A stretch of DNA of 64,000 bases. Origin: 34-65-8 sp046294735 (GTDB lineage: Bacteria > Pseudomonadota > Alphaproteobacteria > Sphingomonadales > Sphingomonadaceae). Below are positions 7,722 through 17,700 of this stretch, in pieces; position 1 is the stretch's first letter, and each line of letters starts with the position of its first letter. A program made the position numbers and the translations under genes. The stretch is from positions 1-64,000 of the forward strand of contig JBKBKB010000001.1 in the NCBI GenBank assembly GCA_046294735.1, written 5' to 3'. The notes beneath the pieces were generated by a model that saw only the letters and a list, made by a program, of their open reading frames with translations, ran no database searches and was not told the origin of the DNA.

Positions 7722-10700
7722 ATGGGTCGCACTTTCACCTTCCGCAGACTGGCAGCCGCACTTCTTTCGGTTCTGCTGCTCAGCCTCGCCCCGGCGCAAG
7801 CCCAGACGATCACCAATACCGCCCGGGCCAGTTGGACCGAGGGCGGCGTTTCGCGTGCGACAAACTCCAACACGATCAGTTTTCCAATCGTTCGGACTCC
7901 GGTTGAACTGACCACATTTCATCCTGTCGGCGTTGGCGGAAGCGCGCTCGCAGTTGCGCCGTCGCTGTGCAACGGCGCGCCGCTGCCGGTCATTGGTGGT
8001 AGCTCTGCATCAGGTTCAAGCGTCACGGTCGAAGAGACCCGACAGCTGCGGATCGGGGAAGTGCTGGTGCTGCGTTTCAAACACGCCACGGCCAATCGCG
8101 ATCCCGCCGCTATCGATCGGGTAACAGCGGTGCTCACCACTCCGCGTGGCGATCGCGAGATTCTTACCATATTCGAGACCGGTCCCGACACCGGGGTGTT
8201 CACCGGGGCTATCAGGACCAGAGCAATTCCCCCTGCCCTGCAGCAAGGCGATTGCCTGCTCAGCGTGGTCACCGGTGACCCGATCACCGTCTCTGTCGGC
8301 CACGACGAAACATCTCCGCCGGTAAGCACCACGCTGGTTTCTGTGCTCGCAGACCCGTTTGGTTATGTATTCGACAGCGAGGATGGGTCGTTGGTTTCCG
8401 GTGCCCGCGTATCGCTCGTCGATGCTACGACCGGTGCTCTGGCAACGGTCTTCGCTGAAGACGGGGTCACACCGTGGCCTTCGGTGGTGTTCTCGGGTCA
8501 GCCGGTCACCGATGGATCCGGCACTGTCCACCCGATGGCCGAGGGCGAATACCGTTTCCCGCTTGCAGCATTTGGCAGTTACCGGGTGGTCGTTGAGCCA
8601 CCTACGCCCTACTCGGCACCATCGACGGCCAGCGCGCTGTCGCTTGCCAGCCTCACGCGGCCTGACGGTTCCCCATTCGTGATCTCCGATGCCTCGTTCG
8701 GCGCGGCCTTTCCGCTTCTCTCGCTTGAGCCGGTGCGGATCGATGTTCCGGTTGACCGGCCAAACGTTGCAGTCGGGCTCAGCAAGACTGCCTCACGTAC
8801 CACAGCGCAGCCGGGCGATGCCGTGTTCTACACGGTGACCGTTCGCAACACCGACAACCAGCGGGCCAAGCGCAACATCACCGTTACCGATGTCCCCTCC
8901 CCCTGGTTACGCCTTCGCCCGGATTCGATCCGGATCGACGGCGCTGCCGCTGGAAACGCAGTGTCGATCAGCCCCGACGGGCGCAGGCTGACCTTTGAAA
9001 TCCCCGTTATCGCCCCCGGCGCCACCACCCGGCTGACTTACGCCATGGTCGTGCGGGCCGATGCGCCAGCCGGACAAGCGCTGAACCGGGCAGAAGCGGT
9101 TGACCCGCGCGGCGGGCGCTCCGTGGCCCAAGTCGGTGTGCGGATCGAGCGTGATACCATTGCCTCGCGCATGACCATCATTGGCAGGATAACCGAAGGC
9201 ACTTGCTCGGTTACCGAAAACCGGATCGGGATTCCGGGCGTTCGGGTCATGCTGGAGGATGGCAGCTTTGCCCTTACCGATCAGGACGGTCGCTATCACT
9301 TCGAAGGCGTGGTGCCCGGCACTCATGTGGTGCAGGTTGCCCGACAGACCCTGCCCGAAGGCGGTCGGTTCATCGACTGTGACCGGTCGACCCGCAGCGC
9401 CGGGAGCGCCATTTCCCGGTTCGTCACCGGCCAGGGCGGCAGCCTGGCGGTGGTTGACTTTGCGGCTGAAGTTCCCGGGTTTGCAGATCCTGCGGGGCCT
9501 GTTTCGGTCACTGAGCCGAGCCCAGGCGCCGATGTTGTCGTGAATAGTGGCGCTGGCAACGTCCGTTCCAATCGCGAAGCTGCAGGCGGCGAGATGGACT
9601 GGCTGGCGCTGGGCGACGGGCCTGCAGAGTTTCTCTTTCCGGAGATCGATCACAATCCCCGTGCACCAGCCGTGCGGGTGGTTATCCGCCATGAGGTCAA
9701 CCAGACTGTCGAGTTGCTGGTAAACGGCGCACCGGTCGATCCGGTCGCGTTCGAAGGCGTCAAGGCGTCGCCCCGCAAGACCCACGCCGTTTCGAACTGG
9801 CGCGGCGTTGCCTTGCGCGACGTCACCACGCGGCTCGTAGCAGTCGTCCGAAATGCCGATGGTTCTGTTCATGCCGAGCTGACCAGAGACGTAGCTTTCG
9901 TTTCCGCGCCGTGGCGGGCAGAATTGCTGTCCGAACGGTCGCAACTGGTTGCCGATGGCAAGAACCGCGCGGTCGCTGCGGTTCGCCTGACCGACCGCAA
10001 GGGGCGCCCGATCCGGGCGGGCATGTCTGGCAGCGTCACTGTGAGCGAGCCCTACCAGAGCGTCGCAATGCTCGAGCAGATGCAGCTGCGGCAACTGTCG
10101 GGTCAGGGTTCTGCCTCGTCCACCTGGACTGTCGAAGGCGATGACGGAATAGCCCTGATCGAACTGGCTCCGACCATGGTTTCTGGCCCGATCCAACTGA
10201 CCTTCAATTTTGCCGACCGCGATGTCAGCCGGGTGCAGCACCTCGACAGCTGGGTCGTGCCCGGCGATCTTGACTGGACCCTGATTGGTCTGGCCGAGGG
10301 TTCGGTCGGGGCGAAAAGTGTCGCCGACAACATGGAGCGGACCGGCAGGTTCGATAGCGACTTGGGTAACAATGCCCGCGTGGCGTTCTACGCCAAGGGC
10401 CGCGTGCTCGGCCGGTTCCTGCTTACCATGGCTTACGACAGCGCCAAGCAGCGGGACGATCAGCGCCTGCTCGGTGCGATCGATCCGAACGCTTACTACA
10501 CCGTCTTCGCCGATGGTTCAGACCGCCGGTTTGACGCTGCCAGCCAGGAAAAGCTCTACATCCGGATCGAAAGCAGCACGTTCTACGCGCTCTACGGTGA
10601 TTTCGTCACCGGCTTCGACCAGACCGTCCTGGCCCGCTATCAGCGCACCGCCACTGGCGTGAAAGCCGAAGGGCTTTTCGGCAACCTGCATGCGCAGGCC

Positions 10701-12785
10701 TTTGCTGCCGAAACCGCGAACCGGTTCCGACGCGATGAAATTCAGGGCAATGGCCTGACTGGCCCCTATCGTATCAGTGACCGCAATGTGCTGGCGAACT
10801 CGGAACGGGTTGCTATCGAGGCACGTGACCGCTTCCGTTCGGAACTGATTGTATCGCGGCAGGAACTGACCCGGTTTATCGATTACGATCTTGACCTGCT
10901 TTCTGGGACGATCACGTTCAAGGAACCGGTCCTCAGCCGTGATTTCGACCTCAACCCGCAATTCATCGTGATCGATTATGAAGTCGATAGCGGCCGAGGC
11001 CAGGAAACGTGGAACGGTGGCGTCCGCGCCGACTACACATTTGCCGACGGCGCCGTCCGTATCGGGGCCACCGCGATTACCGATCAGGGCGAAAACGCCC
11101 GAACCGAACTGGGCGCAGTAGATGTTAGGGCACGGCTCGGAAACACCACAGAGATTCGCGCGGAACTCGGTGTCAGCCGCCGTGGCGGAGCAGAGGCGAC
11201 CGGCTGGTTGGTTGAGGCCGAACATCGCACCGGTTCGCTTGACTTGCTCGCTTATGCGCGCTCGGTCGACCAGGATTATGGCACTGGTCAGCAAAACGGA
11301 GCGGAACTCGGCCGGCGCAAGTTCGGCGTGGATGCCCGTTTTGCCGCAAGCGAGCAGCTGACATTTGTCGCAAGCGCCTGGCATGACCAAAGCCTGGTCG
11401 ACGCAAGCGAGCGGCAAGCGGTGCAGGTCGGTGCCGCATGGCGGGCCGGCAATACTGATGCCCGGATCGCCCTTGCCCACTTCGCTGATCAACGCGCCGA
11501 CGGCACGAAAGGCGATTCCACCGTGCTTGAAGCAGGGGTGACCCAGCGTCTCTTTGGCAACCGGCTTGAACTCGGTGCGACCACCAGCGTGGCGCTTGAT
11601 CAAGCTGAGTCGATTGACCTCCCTGCACGCCACCGCCTCCGTGCACGGTACGCCGTGACGGACTGGTTGCGACTGGTGGGCAATTACGAGATTGCCGATG
11701 GAGAGACCCTGAAGGCACGCAATTTTAACGGCGGTGTCGAATTGAGCCCATGGCGCGGTAGCCGCGTTCTGGCCACGCTCGGTCAGCAGGATATCAAGGA
11801 ACTGGGTAAGCGCAGCTATGCCGCCTTCGGCCTTGCCCAGAGCCTGCAGGTAACGTCGGCACTGACCCTCGACGCGACGGTTGATGGCAACCGTGCCCTT
11901 TCTGGGGCCAGCCCTTTTGAACTGATCAATCCAGCCCAGCCTCCCGCCTCTGGTGGGCAATTGGGCCAGGACGGGACGGCGTTCGAGGATTTCACTGCCC
12001 TCACCCTTGGCGGAACCTGGCGCAAGGACCGGTGGGCTGCAACCATGCGCGGCGAGTATCGCGACGGCGAATTTGCCAGCCGCAAGGGCATGACCTTCGG
12101 CGTTATCCGCCAGCTCGGTGAAGGCGTAGTGGTGGGATCGGGTGCCAGTTGGACCCGTGCCGAGGCGACCGGCGCGGCCCAGACGGAAGTGCTCGACGCC
12201 GCAGTCTCGATCGCCTTTCGACCCGATGAATCGCCGTTTGCTTTCCTCGGCAAGCTGGAATTCCGCAGTGACCGGGTAATGGATGCCGTCGCTGGCGAAG
12301 CCGGTCCAGCGGGGCGTACGGCCCTCAATGTTACCGGCGATGCCAAGGCGCAACGCCTGATCGCGAGCCTATCGACCAACTGGTCGCCGCGCGGCATGGA
12401 GGATGACGAACAGGTTCGGCGGACGGAGATCGGCCTTTTCGTCGGAGCGCGGTATAACTTTGACAAGTTTGAAGGATTTGACTTGGGCAGCACCACTGTG
12501 CTGGGGGGGTTGGATGCACGGATCGGGATCGGCAATCGAATTGAAATCGGCGGGACAGCGACTGTCCGTGCCAACTTGGACGAAGGGACTACCAGTTTCG
12601 CGATCGGCCCGCAGATCGGCTTCTCCCCTGCAGCAAACACGCTCTTGACGATAGGCTACAACGTGACTGGTTTCCGCGATCCAGACTTTTCCGCTGCCCG
12701 CCACACCGACAAGGGCCTGTTTGCGGCTGTCCGGATGAAGTTCGATGCTGACAGCTTTTCCTTCCTCGGACTGGGGCGGCGGTGA
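7722..12785 (+). CDS. Giant adhesin-like outer-membrane protein with DUF11/Ig-like domains and C-terminal beta-barrel
   Basis: 1687 residues. The signal peptide ends near AQAQ (about residue 28). Domains in order: the cluster N-terminal motif (ITNTARASWTEGG, SNTISFPI, 30-60); an Ig-like domain with ETGPDTGVFTG (about 100-190); a carboxypeptidase-regulatory/SdrD B-like domain (about 205-300); a DUF11 domain (346-475: VGLSKTASRTTAQPGD); a second Cna B-like domain (482-560: DQDGRYHFEG); and an invasin-like Ig domain (about 733-830: ERSQLVADGKNRAVAAV). From about 850 to the end is a long series of alternating amphipathic strands with aromatic girdles, which reads as an outer-membrane barrel ending AAVRMKF plus a 13-residue tail. 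It is likely a surface scaffold or adhesin. No catalytic motif was recognised. Confidence 0.88.
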   Translation: MGRTFTFRRLAAALLSVLLLSLAPAQAQTITNTARASWTEGGVSRATNSNTISFPIVRTPVELTTFHPVGVGGSALAVAPSLCNGAPLPVIGGSSASGSSVTVEETRQLRIGEVLVLRFKHATANRDPAAIDRVTAVLTTPRGDREILTIFETGPDTGVFTGAIRTRAIPPALQQGDCLLSVVTGDPITVSVGHDETSPPVSTTLVSVLADPFGYVFDSEDGSLVSGARVSLVDATTGALATVFAEDGVTPWPSVVFSGQPVTDGSGTVHPMAEGEYRFPLAAFGSYRVVVEPPTPYSAPSTASALSLASLTRPDGSPFVISDASFGAAFPLLSLEPVRIDVPVDRPNVAVGLSKTASRTTAQPGDAVFYTVTVRNTDNQRAKRNITVTDVPSPWLRLRPDSIRIDGAAAGNAVSISPDGRRLTFEIPVIAPGATTRLTYAMVVRADAPAGQALNRAEAVDPRGGRSVAQVGVRIERDTIASRMTIIGRITEGTCSVTENRIGIPGVRVMLEDGSFALTDQDGRYHFEGVVPGTHVVQVARQTLPEGGRFIDCDRSTRSAGSAISRFVTGQGGSLAVVDFAAEVPGFADPAGPVSVTEPSPGADVVVNSGAGNVRSNREAAGGEMDWLALGDGPAEFLFPEIDHNPRAPAVRVVIRHEVNQTVELLVNGAPVDPVAFEGVKASPRKTHAVSNWRGVALRDVTTRLVAVVRNADGSVHAELTRDVAFVSAPWRAELLSERSQLVADGKNRAVAAVRLTDRKGRPIRAGMSGSVTVSEPYQSVAMLEQMQLRQLSGQGSASSTWTVEGDDGIALIELAPTMVSGPIQLTFNFADRDVSRVQHLDSWVVPGDLDWTLIGLAEGSVGAKSVADNMERTGRFDSDLGNNARVAFYAKGRVLGRFLLTMAYDSAKQRDDQRLLGAIDPNAYYTVFADGSDRRFDAASQEKLYIRIESSTFYALYGDFVTGFDQTVLARYQRTATGVKAEGLFGNLHAQAFAAETANRFRRDEIQGNGLTGPYRISDRNVLANSERVAIEARDRFRSELIVSRQELTRFIDYDLDLLSGTITFKEPVLSRDFDLNPQFIVIDYEVDSGRGQETWNGGVRADYTFADGAVRIGATAITDQGENARTELGAVDVRARLGNTTEIRAELGVSRRGGAEATGWLVEAEHRTGSLDLLAYARSVDQDYGTGQQNGAELGRRKFGVDARFAASEQLTFVASAWHDQSLVDASERQAVQVGAAWRAGNTDARIALAHFADQRADGTKGDSTVLEAGVTQRLFGNRLELGATTSVALDQAESIDLPARHRLRARYAVTDWLRLVGNYEIADGETLKARNFNGGVELSPWRGSRVLATLGQQDIKELGKRSYAAFGLAQSLQVTSALTLDATVDGNRALSGASPFELINPAQPPASGGQLGQDGTAFEDFTALTLGGTWRKDRWAATMRGEYRDGEFASRKGMTFGVIRQLGEGVVVGSGASWTRAEATGAAQTEVLDAAVSIAFRPDESPFAFLGKLEFRSDRVMDAVAGEAGPAGRTALNVTGDAKAQRLIASLSTNWSPRGMEDDEQVRRTEIGLFVGARYNFDKFEGFDLGSTTVLGGLDARIGIGNRIEIGGTATVRANLDEGTTSFAIGPQIGFSPAANTLLTIGYNVTGFRDPDFSAARHTDKGLFAAVRMKFDADSFSFLGLGRR

Positions 12786-14740
12786 TGAAGCGCGCTCTTA
12801 CCAGCTTTGCCACGCTGCTGCTGCGCTTTGTGCTGGTAGCGGCTGCCGCGCTTGGCCTGGCACCTGCCGCGATGGCGCAAAGCACGGTGACGGTTTCCCA
12901 AACCACCACCGGCACGATCAACAACACCACGACCTGCACCGCACCGCTGGTGCGGAACTTCAACGTCACCAACACCTTTACCGTGGCTGATGTAAACATC
13001 GGTATCCTGGTTACACATACTTGGCGCGGGGATCTGCAGATAACCTTGCAGTCGCCCAATGGCACCCGGGTCCAACTGGTCAATGGCGACATCAACAACA
13101 CCAATGGCGACAACTTCAACGTCCTGCTCGATGATGCCGCGGCCCAGGTGGTCAACACGGACCCTCCCACCGGCAACCACGGGACCACGGCTCCGCCCTA
13201 CCAGAATACCTTCCGGCCCAACAATCCGCTGACCGCCTTCAACGGTGGGCCGTCCAATGGCACCTGGCGGCTTGAAATCTGCGACCTTTTTCCGAGCGCC
13301 GACAATGGTTCTTTTCGCCGTGCCGACCTGACCCTGACCTCGGTGCCGCCAAACTTCGCCGACCTTTCATTGAGCAAGACGGTGATCGGTGCCGCCCCCG
13401 TCAGCGGTGGTTCGGTTACTTGGCGGCTGACCGTGAATAACTGGACCGGTTCGACCCAGCAGGCCAACGGCGTAGCAGTGACAGACAATCTTCCCGCTGG
13501 TTTCGTCTTTACCTCGGCCAGCGGCACGGGGTCCTTCAACCCTGCCACCGGCGTCTGGACGGTTGGTTCGGTGCCGGTCGGGCAATCCCGAAGCATCGAC
13601 ATAACCGGTACAATCAACGCGAGTGCCGGGGCGGTGATAACCAACACAGCAGAGATTACTGCCAGCAGCGCACCTGACAGCGATTCCACGCCGGGCAACG
13701 GGGTCACCACAGAGGATGACTACGCCACTGTTTCGTTCACCGTTGCCGGCGCCCGAGTTGCCGGGGTTCCGCCAGCGCTCAGCTGCCCCGCCGGGACAGT
13801 CTTCTTCGACTGGGATCCGCTCACCTGGACACCTGGCAGCACCAACAACAGCTATCCGCTGTCAACCTTGGGCTCGATCGGGTTTTCCCTGACCAATCCC
13901 GGCGTCTGGCTCAACAATGCTGGGCTTGGTGGGCAATCACCGAACCTTCAAACGGTCATCGATGGCGGCGTGCCAGGGCAACGAACCCTCGTTCAGCTTG
14001 TTGATCTGCCGAATATTTCCTCGCGCGTGGTGACGACCATTGCCTTGCCGCAGGTCATGCAGGGGGCGCAGTTCAGCCTTTACGACGTTGACTTTGGCGC
14101 CAACCAGTTTGCCGATGCCGTAACGGTCGAGGGCCGCCTGGCCGGTGCAACGGTTCTGCCTGTGCTGACCAATGGGGTGGCAAACTACACGATCGCCAAC
14201 TCGGCCTTTGGCGACGGCGTGGCCGATAACGATTCTGCCGACGGCACTGTGGTGGTCACCTTCAACAGCCCGATCGATACAATCATCATCCGTTATGGCA
14301 ATCACAGTCTGGCCCCGGCCGATCCGGGCCAGCAGGCGATTGCGGTCAGCGACATCACGCTGTGCCATCCTGTCACCACGCTCAACGTCACCAAGACCAG
14401 CACGGTCCTATCGGATCCGGTGAATGGCACAACCAACCCCAAGGCCATACCGGGCGCGCTGGTGCAATACTGCGTCACCGTGACCAACAGCGGAACTGTC
14501 GCGGCGACCACGGTGATCGCCACCGACACTCTACCCGCGGGCACGACCTATGTCGCAGGCAGCCTGCGTAGTGGCACCACCTGTGCCAACGCGAACACTG
14601 TGGAAGATGACAACAACTCCGGTGCGGATGAAAGCGACCCGTTCGGTGCATCGCACGCTGCGGGCACTGTCATAGGTATCGCCCCCAACCTGCCGGCATC
14701 GCAGACTTTTGCCTTCCGGTTCCAGGCGACTATCGACTGA
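12785..14740 (+). CDS. Exported P-domain and DUF11 protein (fifth of cluster)
   Basis: 651 residues. The ATG overlaps the giant gene's stop by one base (TGATG), so translation is coupled. The signal peptide ends near AAMAQS. Residues about 35-190 match the proprotein-convertase P domain (THTWRGDLQITLQSPNGT, NGTWRLEICDLFPSADNGS) but no subtilisin-like protease domain is attached. A DUF11 domain follows (about 195-315), then a unique middle domain with an SxxNYTIANSAFGDGVADND loop, then a terminal DUF11 module nearly the same as that in the third gene. It ends FRFQATID. It may be a secreted adhesive subunit. It converges on the CHAT gene with only 17 bases between stops. Confidence 0.87.
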   Translation: MKRALTSFATLLLRFVLVAAAALGLAPAAMAQSTVTVSQTTTGTINNTTTCTAPLVRNFNVTNTFTVADVNIGILVTHTWRGDLQITLQSPNGTRVQLVNGDINNTNGDNFNVLLDDAAAQVVNTDPPTGNHGTTAPPYQNTFRPNNPLTAFNGGPSNGTWRLEICDLFPSADNGSFRRADLTLTSVPPNFADLSLSKTVIGAAPVSGGSVTWRLTVNNWTGSTQQANGVAVTDNLPAGFVFTSASGTGSFNPATGVWTVGSVPVGQSRSIDITGTINASAGAVITNTAEITASSAPDSDSTPGNGVTTEDDYATVSFTVAGARVAGVPPALSCPAGTVFFDWDPLTWTPGSTNNSYPLSTLGSIGFSLTNPGVWLNNAGLGGQSPNLQTVIDGGVPGQRTLVQLVDLPNISSRVVTTIALPQVMQGAQFSLYDVDFGANQFADAVTVEGRLAGATVLPVLTNGVANYTIANSAFGDGVADNDSADGTVVVTFNSPIDTIIIRYGNHSLAPADPGQQAIAVSDITLCHPVTTLNVTKTSTVLSDPVNGTTNPKAIPGALVQYCVTVTNSGTVAATTVIATDTLPAGTTYVAGSLRSGTTCANANTVEDDNNSGADESDPFGASHAAGTVIGIAPNLPASQTFAFRFQATID

Positions 14741-14757
14741 CTGCCTTGGTCAGGGCA

Positions 14758-17700
14758 TCACCGGGTAATGGTGATTGCCCCGTCCCCGACAATCGCAAAT
14801 GCCGACCAGTAGAACGGATGCGAGGTATCGGCATCGTCCATCAGCCCGATCTGCGATTCCCGCAGCGAGGCAGCGGTCGCCTTGCCGTCACCGGCGAGCA
14901 GGCCGGATATCAGCCGCTGGGTGGCGTTGTAATCATCCGGTACCGGCCAGTGGCTGGCGACCACCGTGCGCCCTCCGGCTCCGACAAAGGCGCGGACAAG
15001 GCCGTCCAGGGCAAAGTCGCCCCCGGATACGACCCCGGCTTCCCGTGTTGCACCGACAGTGGCGCTTCCTGCCGTATCGCAGGCTGACAGCACGACCAGA
15101 TCAGCATCGAGCTGGAGCGAGAAGATCTCTGCAAAGGTCAGCAGGCCATCCGAATCGCCCTCGCCGAACGAAGTCAGCAAGGCCGGGCGCGGCGGGCATT
15201 CCGCCTTGGGTGCGGTGACCAGGCCATGCGTGGCGAAGTGCACGATCCGATACTGGTTGAGATCGGCTTTCTGCTTGATCGCATCATCGGTAAAATCGGC
15301 GCGGGTAATCACGGTGCTGACCCCGCTGTCCATCCCCCCGAACCGTGCGGCGGCCGTGAAGAGCTCTTCCGACGAGATCGGATTGGCCCATATCGACGGC
15401 GCCCATTGGCATTCATCTACTGCGCCAGCGATAGAGCTGGTCCCGCCGGTGCCCCCGGCAACTGCGCCGATCGGCTCATTCTGGCCCAGACCAAGATAGG
15501 ATTTCGTACCTCGCGACTGGCGCGACCCGCGTACATCACGGAATGCAGCCGGCGAAACCGAGGTGCTGATCTCAGAAGTACGGCCCAGCCACGCCGTACC
15601 GCGGAAATCGTATTCGTCACCACCCTTGGCGACATTGCTCTGGTAGCGCATCACACTTGCGTCGTCGGTGACAAGCAGATTCATCGGAATGCGCAGCAGA
15701 GCCCCATCGGGTTCGAACACGATATGGCGGCTGGCCGGCAAGCGATCGCCCACCGGTGCGAACAGCCGCTGGTAAAGTTCGCGCGAACGGGCAATGTCGA
15801 ATGGGAAGGTCAGCACTTCGCCACCGTCGGTAATGGCGATGCTGGCCCGCAGGTCGTCGACAGCCTTCTCCATCTGCGCGGGGGTAAGATCAGCCCGCCA
15901 GGCCATGGCTTCGCCCTTGGTGGCGTAGACCACGAACGTTTCCCGATCGAGGTTGACGACTTTAACGTAGGCTTCGCCGTCGCGTAGGATCGACTGCAAG
16001 GCGCTCAGGGTTACCGCGCCCTCAGACACGGCCCGATAACGCGGATATTCCGCCAGCTTCTGCTGGATCTCCGCCTGTTCACGCTGCAACTGTTCGAGCC
16101 GTGAAGTCCGCTCGGCCAGCAAGGCGGCGACATCCGGCGAGAGCTGGCCACCGGTCTGCATTTCCAGAATCGAACTGCGCAGCCGCTCGATTGCTCGCCC
16201 GACATTGGTTGCCTTGCGGAACAGTTGCGACGCCTCGTCGCTTCCTCCGGACAATTCGCGGGCCAGCACTGCCTGTGTCTGGGCAAGGCCCGGCCGCTGT
16301 AGCAGCTGGCTGGCGGCAAAGATATCCGCTGCCGCACTCTCGCCCTTGCCCTCTCGCAGAACGAGATTGAAATAGGGCGACAACAGCCCGCGCAGGGTTG
16401 GTGCGGGGCGCCCATCGGCGCTGGAGACGATATCCCGGTAAAGGCCGAGAGCCTCAGCCTGGCGACCACTACGGGCATAATACCCGGCCAGTTGGGCGCG
16501 CGCGCTCTGCAAGACCGGCGCATCAGGGTAATGCAGGTCGAGCAAGGCGATGCCTTGCTGGTGAAGTGCTTCGGTCTCGCCACCGCGGCCGCTACGTTCG
16601 GCAAGTTCAGCCAGTTCCCCAAGGATCTGGGCCCGCAACCAGACTACCGATGTGACCCGGCCGCCGCGCACATCCGCCAGCGCCTCCCCGGCCTGTTCGA
16701 GGGCCACGATCGCATCCTGCTCACGACCGGTAAGCCGAAGGGCTGCGGCCCGCAAATAGCTGCCCTGCCCGTCAAGCAGTTGCGCCCGCTCAAGCGGCGT
16801 CAGCGTCGAGGAGAAACCGCCCAGTGACGAGCCGCTCTCGGCGGACAGACGCCGCGACAGGTTTGGCCCGATCGAGAGCTGCCGCAGTTCGGCTGTGTCC
16901 TCAAAATCAACGCGCAACGGGGCATCGATGATGCGCAAGGCCTCGGCCCCATTCTGACGGTTCAGTGCATCAAGGGTCTCATAGTTACGGAGCATCCGAG
17001 CGAGCACCGGGCTTGTCGCTGCCGCACCCCTAACCGAATTGAACAACTTGAGCGCCTCGCCGAAATTACCCAGATTCGACTGCTGCAAGCCTTCGTTGAG
17101 ACGGGCCTCGATGACATTGGACCCGTCAGCGGATTTGGCCGAGGCCGCAAAAAACTCCGCCGCTTCGGCAAATCTGCCGCTGTTGCTGCGCCGATAGGCT
17201 TCGGCCAGCGCCTGGTCCGCAGAAATTGCCTGCGCCTGCGCCCGTGCAAAAGCAGCCGCATCACTTGCCTCGGTCAACGGGATCTCGATCGTTCCGGGCA
17301 CGATCCGGTCCGTCGCCAGCGACGCGATGCCAATACGCAGCGCGTCCTCATAGGCAGCGAAGCCGCTGGCCGCGAAAGTCCTGTTGCCGGTCTCACCGAC
17401 GAGCAGGCTGGTTCGGATAATGCTGTCATCACTGGTGCAGGTGTACGACCAGGCCCTGTCCAAGCCGTCCGGCCTCGGGCCACCAGCCTTATCGACGCAG
17501 CGAGCGCCATCTCCGGCGAATTGCGGCCCTGGGGCCTGGGCGTTCTTGCCTCTCAGCACCCAGAGGGTGCCGATCGGGGCCGAGGCGTCGCGGCAAATGA
17601 TCGAATAGCGACGATCAAAGATTCCGGCACCGGGCTCTGGCGCCATGATCTGGGCTTCACACAGACCGTTCGAACCGATCGGAAAACTGTCTCGCAGACT

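Noticed and set aside
10518..12353. 611-codon open frame antisense to the giant barrel gene
   Set aside because: Complementary-strand openness is common in GC-rich DNA. The product has no signal, domain or recognisable motif, whereas the plus strand encodes coherent barrel strands.
14737..14753. CTGAC/GTCAG hairpin between the convergent stops as a bidirectional terminator
   Set aside because: Only 5 bp, overlapping a stop codon, with no T tract on either strand. Too weak to call.
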